Shown here in pieces: positions 6,648 to 9,483 of a stretch of 9,483 nt of DNA. The notes beneath the pieces are model-generated. The model saw only the letters and a program-made list of their open reading frames with translations, did not search any database and had not been told where the DNA came from. Source of the stretch: an uncultured Eubacterium sp. GTDB lineage: Bacteria; Bacillota; Clostridia; Lachnospirales; Lachnospiraceae. The stretch is from assembly GCA_910580075.1 (NCBI GenBank), contig CAJTVR010000063.1, positions 1 through 9,483 of the forward strand. Reading direction: 5' to 3'. Position 1 is the first letter of the stretch. The number at the start of each line of letters is the position of its first letter. The translations under genes and the position numbers were made by a program.

Positions 6648-8843
6648 TTATATTTTTAAGGTTTTTATTTCTTCATTTCCATTCTCTTTATGATAATGTA
6701 AAAGTTCGCGAACCAAACGGATTAAAAGATCAATTTTCTCATCATATTTGATCTCGCTTGGATTTACTATATAACTCAGCGATTCTGCTTCCATTCCAAG
6801 ATTCAAATCCGTAACTATAGAATTAAAATCCATAGATCTACATAACGTTATATTTTTCCGATAACTTCTTAATTCATTTTCATCTTTTTCAAGAAGCCAT
6901 TCTCTACATTCCTTACTGTTTTTATCACTCAAAAAGTTAAATGCTTTCTGTTGCACTTCTGGTTTTTTCTCACATAAAAAATGAAAAAAAATCACTATCC
7001 TATAACCCATATTCTCAATGTCTTTATCTTCCGAAAATGTAAAATGGTAATGAACAACTTTGACAAAATTCTGAAATTTTTCTGAACTTACATCTAATAA
7101 ATTGTATAGTTCTTCTGCGAGCAGATAACTATACAGCACATCATCAGTCATTTTGAATTCTTTTTTACCAAGACTTCCTTCCTCTTTTATAAAAGGATAT
7201 ATCTCGAACACAACATTATCACATTCCTCCCATTCTATACATGGATTATACCCCCTGCCTAAAAACGTTATTAAATATTTTGAAAGATATTGTTTGACAG
7301 GTGTCTTACGAATCCGTCTAAAAAATATAGTATGGTTGTCAACAAAAAGATTATTTTTATCAATATTGGAAGCTATTTTACGATATAGCCGAAATTCATA
7401 CTCATACTGTAGTTCTCCTGGCTTTGGCAACATATCTGTATGCTGTTCAAAAAATACAAGCCACTGAAGATGCCTTTTCACAAATGGAATATCGAAAAAA
7501 TAATCTGGTAATTCAAAGTCCTCATAAAATTTCATGAGTTTTTCCAGTATTCTACTATCTATATTATTACAAACAATTACTTTTTTTCGAATTTCTATCC
7601 TAGTATAATCTTCTTTCATGCTCTCTATAGCATCTTTAAAAAAATTACTGCGACATATGAGTAATACAGTTATTTTATGATCAGAACATTCGTTCTCATA
7701 ATTCTCTATTATCTCAATTAACAATTTCTTCTCTAAAGTTGTCAGATGCCCTTTTTGAACATTTGAAGAATCCTGTTCTGCATATAACTTGCTTTTCTCC
7801 TCTTTAGTAAATTCCCTCTCCAGTCCATCTATTACAAAGATCCTGTTTTCATAATCATAAAATATTTCATTATTAAAACAATCCAAAATCTCATCCCACT
7901 TCAGACATATTTTGTCAGGATGATTCTCTGACCATTTAATAACAGCATATGATTTTCCGCACCACATATCACCATAAATAATCCGAAAATAGTCAAATCT
8001 ATTTTCAATTACTTTATTCAAAACAAAATCCATAGGCTTATTTTTATCTACATCTGGATCCCGTCCATCCAGATTCTCAAACGGAATATAAGATACAGTC
8101 GGAAATACCTTAGGTCTTAAGATAATCATAGAAGACACCATTTCCTGAAGCCTTACCGCATCAGTCAAGTATATTCTTGGATTCGATCCAGCATCCCTAC
8201 TGAGCAGAGCGGATAAGCAAACTGTATCTTTATCCTTCCGAAATAAACCTGTACCAGACCATCCATCTAAAAATTCAGAATTAATAGAATCATATTCTTT
8301 ATATTTATCGACATCAAAACTTGCAATATAATCCAATATGGTATCCTTTACATCACTATTTCTTCCTAGTTTATTCTCAGCAACAGTTACTATATTGCAA
8401 TTAAATTTGTCTCTGCCCTTCACTGTTTTAGGATATCCCCATCCCTCTAATCTTTCATCTGCCTCAGCTTTTTCAATTGAAAACTCTATGTCTTTCATCC
8501 ATGGTTCATACTGAACCTCAACTACAGCTCCGTCATTAGGAGAACCTTCATCATCAAATCGATATCCTGGCAGTGTACATACTCTGCATACCCCCATATA
8601 TCTTTCACGTGGAGTCCCTGGCTTCACAAATCTGCAATGATAGTCTATCTTTTTTTCATTCTCATTCAGATTAATACTATATGAAATTGAAATTTTAAAC
8701 TCTTTATCTGTCTTTTTAAATATATGACATACTGTAAGTATATATGCAAAATTTCCGTGTTGTCGAGGGACATACAATACTCCTGATCCCCATGTTTCTT
8801 CTGTTTCAATTTTAACAGCAAAGTTATTGATGCCCTGAGACAA
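6648..8843 (-). CDS. Trypsin-like serine protease fused to STAND/NACHT-like NTPase
   Basis: A 731-residue protein counted from the TTG at 8843. A GTG at 8852 is open in the same frame, but it overlaps the Shine-Dalgarno sequence, so TTG is preferred. Residues 1-240 form a chymotrypsin-fold protease: GSGVLYV, then ILTVCHIF with the catalytic His40, SPNDGAVVEV with Asp104, and DGWSGTG with Ser196. The triad looks intact. A P-loop NTPase follows: Walker A GDMWCGKS (291-298), Walker B RIFVIDGLE (Asp339, with Glu342) and a sensor-like strand VLLICRS ending at Arg398. FKMTDDVLYSYLLAEEL (563-579) resembles the winged-helix region of NACHT/STAND ATPases. The C-terminus is helical, without clear repeats. 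The likely model is an NTPase switch that gates proteolysis upon sensing a trigger. The protein is cytosolic, as no signal peptide or membrane segment is seen. It sits five bases after the MBL stop codon and 19 before the TPR gene. Domain assignments are seen from motifs; an immune role is inferred. Confidence 0.85.
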   Translation of the reverse strand: MSQGINNFAVKIETEETWGSGVLYVPRQHGNFAYILTVCHIFKKTDKEFKISISYSINLNENEKKIDYHCRFVKPGTPRERYMGVCRVCTLPGYRFDDEGSPNDGAVVEVQYEPWMKDIEFSIEKAEADERLEGWGYPKTVKGRDKFNCNIVTVAENKLGRNSDVKDTILDYIASFDVDKYKEYDSINSEFLDGWSGTGLFRKDKDTVCLSALLSRDAGSNPRIYLTDAVRLQEMVSSMIILRPKVFPTVSYIPFENLDGRDPDVDKNKPMDFVLNKVIENRFDYFRIIYGDMWCGKSYAVIKWSENHPDKICLKWDEILDCFNNEIFYDYENRIFVIDGLEREFTKEEKSKLYAEQDSSNVQKGHLTTLEKKLLIEIIENYENECSDHKITVLLICRSNFFKDAIESMKEDYTRIEIRKKVIVCNNIDSRILEKLMKFYEDFELPDYFFDIPFVKRHLQWLVFFEQHTDMLPKPGELQYEYEFRLYRKIASNIDKNNLFVDNHTIFFRRIRKTPVKQYLSKYLITFLGRGYNPCIEWEECDNVVFEIYPFIKEEGSLGKKEFKMTDDVLYSYLLAEELYNLLDVSSEKFQNFVKVVHYHFTFSEDKDIENMGYRIVIFFHFLCEKKPEVQQKAFNFLSDKNSKECREWLLEKDENELRSYRKNITLCRSMDFNSIVTDLNLGMEAESLSYIVNPSEIKYDEKIDLLIRLVRELLHYHKENGNEEIKTLKI

Positions 8844-8847
8844 CTTT

Positions 8848-8857
8848 ATCACCTCCT
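8848..8857 (-). promoter_or_regulatory. Extended Shine-Dalgarno sequence selecting a TTG start
   Basis: AGGAGGTGAT on the - strand can pair over ten bases with the bacterial 16S rRNA 3' end. The AGGAGG core ends eight bases before TTG (8841-8843) but overlaps the GTG at 8850-8852, so TTG is the physically sensible start. The site also contains the TGA stop (8849-8851) of the MBL gene, so termination of one protein and initiation of the next are likely coupled. Confidence 0.8.
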
Positions 8858-9483
8858 GTAAGTTCCTCGAATTATAAGACCAGAAGGTAATATTATATCA
8901 TCTTTTAAGTAAATAATCTGAGGATTTCCCATATTTAAGTATCGTTTTCTGTCATCATCTGCAAATCCATAGTCTTTCATCCAGTTAATATTACAATAAA
9001 TTTGTGCCTTCGGAAACTGGCGAAACAGTTTTCCCAAAAATTCCGGATCAGGATGCTGCGTTTTTCCCTGTCCTTTTCCGTTAGTACTCAATAAAAAATG
9101 ATCTGTCCCTAACAGAGTATACAACTCTTTGGAATAATTATGACTGCTGCCATGATGTGGTATTTTAACAAAATCAGTACAAGTTCCACTTGGATAAAAC
9201 TTTAATATCCCTTCCATGCAAACGGATGGAAAAGCATCTGCCAAAAAAGCCAATCTCTTTCCTTCATATTCAAATAAGAACGCTATACTTGAACCGTTTG
9301 ACGGACTTGTATCTTCCTTTACCACTTTATCTGCGTAGGTACACAGGTTTCCCATCAGTTTTCTATATTTCCCGGCATGCTGTAACCCTAGCTTTTTTTC
9401 TTCCTTGTTCCACTGCTTTAAATATCTTTGAAGTTGCTTTTCTCCCGGGCTAATAATTTTCAAAGCTGCTGCGCCGATAGACA
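8849..9483 (-). CDS. ComEC-like metallo-beta-lactamase-fold hydrolase, N-terminus off the window
   Basis: Partial gene whose start lies beyond 9483. The frame continues open to the edge (SIGAAA before the Leu encoded by TTG at 9463), so the TTG is not the start. The visible part is the C-terminal half of an MBL-fold domain. Counting from 9463, SSIAFLFEYEGKRLAFLADAF (58-78) carries the Asp76 metal ligand. DFVKIPHHGSSHN (97-109) contains the His103/His104 pair typical of ComEC-type MBLs, and QHPDPEFLGKLF (136-147) has the downstream His. The HxHxDH motif should lie upstream, outside the window. Free-standing ComEC-like MBLs are putative metal-dependent nucleases or phosphodiesterases; the substrate here is unknown. 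No membrane segments or signal peptide appear in the visible part. It is the first visible gene of the operon, and its TGA (8849-8851) sits inside the ribosome site of the protease-NTPase gene. As I recall, MBL proteins also lead type 1 Avs immune operons. Confidence 0.85.
   Translation of the reverse strand, partial: SIGAAALKIISPGEKQLQRYLKQWNKEEKKLGLQHAGKYRKLMGNLCTYADKVVKEDTSPSNGSSIAFLFEYEGKRLAFLADAFPSVCMEGILKFYPSGTCTDFVKIPHHGSSHNYSKELYTLLGTDHFLLSTNGKGQGKTQHPDPEFLGKLFRQFPKAQIYCNINWMKDYGFADDDRKRYLNMGNPQIIYLKDDIILPSGLIIRGTYRR

Noticed and set aside
8850..8852. GTG as start of the protease-NTPase gene
   Set aside because: It overlaps the last base of AGGAGG, leaving no spacing for initiation. 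TTG at 8843 has an eight-base spacing.
9190..9453. 87-residue + strand open frame opposite the MBL gene
   Set aside because: The - strand carries well-placed metal-ligand motifs, and the + frame is low-complexity antisense.

Overview
The window looks like an accessory region of a Gram-positive, AT-rich gut-type Clostridia (Lachnospiraceae-like) genome. This is inferred from strong AGGAGG-type ribosome sites, clostridial-style IS3 transposase remnants, and a VirD4 protein of the kind found in Firmicutes mobile elements. No rRNA, tRNA or CRISPR array was seen, so the taxonomy is only a guess.

Left third (1-2838): a graveyard of transposable elements, visibly richer in G+C than the rest. It starts with a truncated zinc-ribbon transposase on the + strand (about 68-682). 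Next come three broken IS3-family pieces on the - strand: the orfB of one element (701-about 1430), orfA plus the N-terminal part of orfB of a second (about 1440-2384), and an orfB N-terminal scrap of a paralogue of the second (about 2441-2696). All carry frameshifts, stops or truncations, and no intact transposase or matched terminal repeats remain. A short unannotated spacer (2697-2838) separates them from the genes to the right.

Right two thirds (2839-9483): one tightly packed, AT-rich operon on the - strand, transcribed from right to left and entering from beyond the right edge. In order of transcription it encodes: (1) a ComEC-like metallo-beta-lactamase-fold protein, missing its N-terminus at the window edge; (2) a trypsin-like serine protease fused to a STAND/NACHT-like P-loop NTPase; (3) a protein with an N-terminal Rossmann-like domain reminiscent of TIR or nucleoside-deoxyribosyltransferase folds, followed by TPR repeats; (4) a VirD4/TraG-type ATPase without membrane segments, with an altered Walker A motif and a C-terminal TPR/Sel1-like tail. 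Gaps between genes are only 5 to 19 bases.

No relaxase, mating-channel or other conjugation gene accompanies the VirD4 homologue. The combination of MBL, protease, STAND-type NTPase and TPR scaffolds instead resembles an immune (conflict) system. As I recall, type 1 Avs (AVAST) systems also combine an MBL protein, a trypsin-like protease and a STAND NTPase. Here protease and NTPase share one polypeptide, and a VirD4-like motor plus a Rossmann-TPR protein are added. I infer a sensor/NTPase-controlled protease and hydrolase system, possibly a new variant. The sequence alone does not prove antiviral activity.
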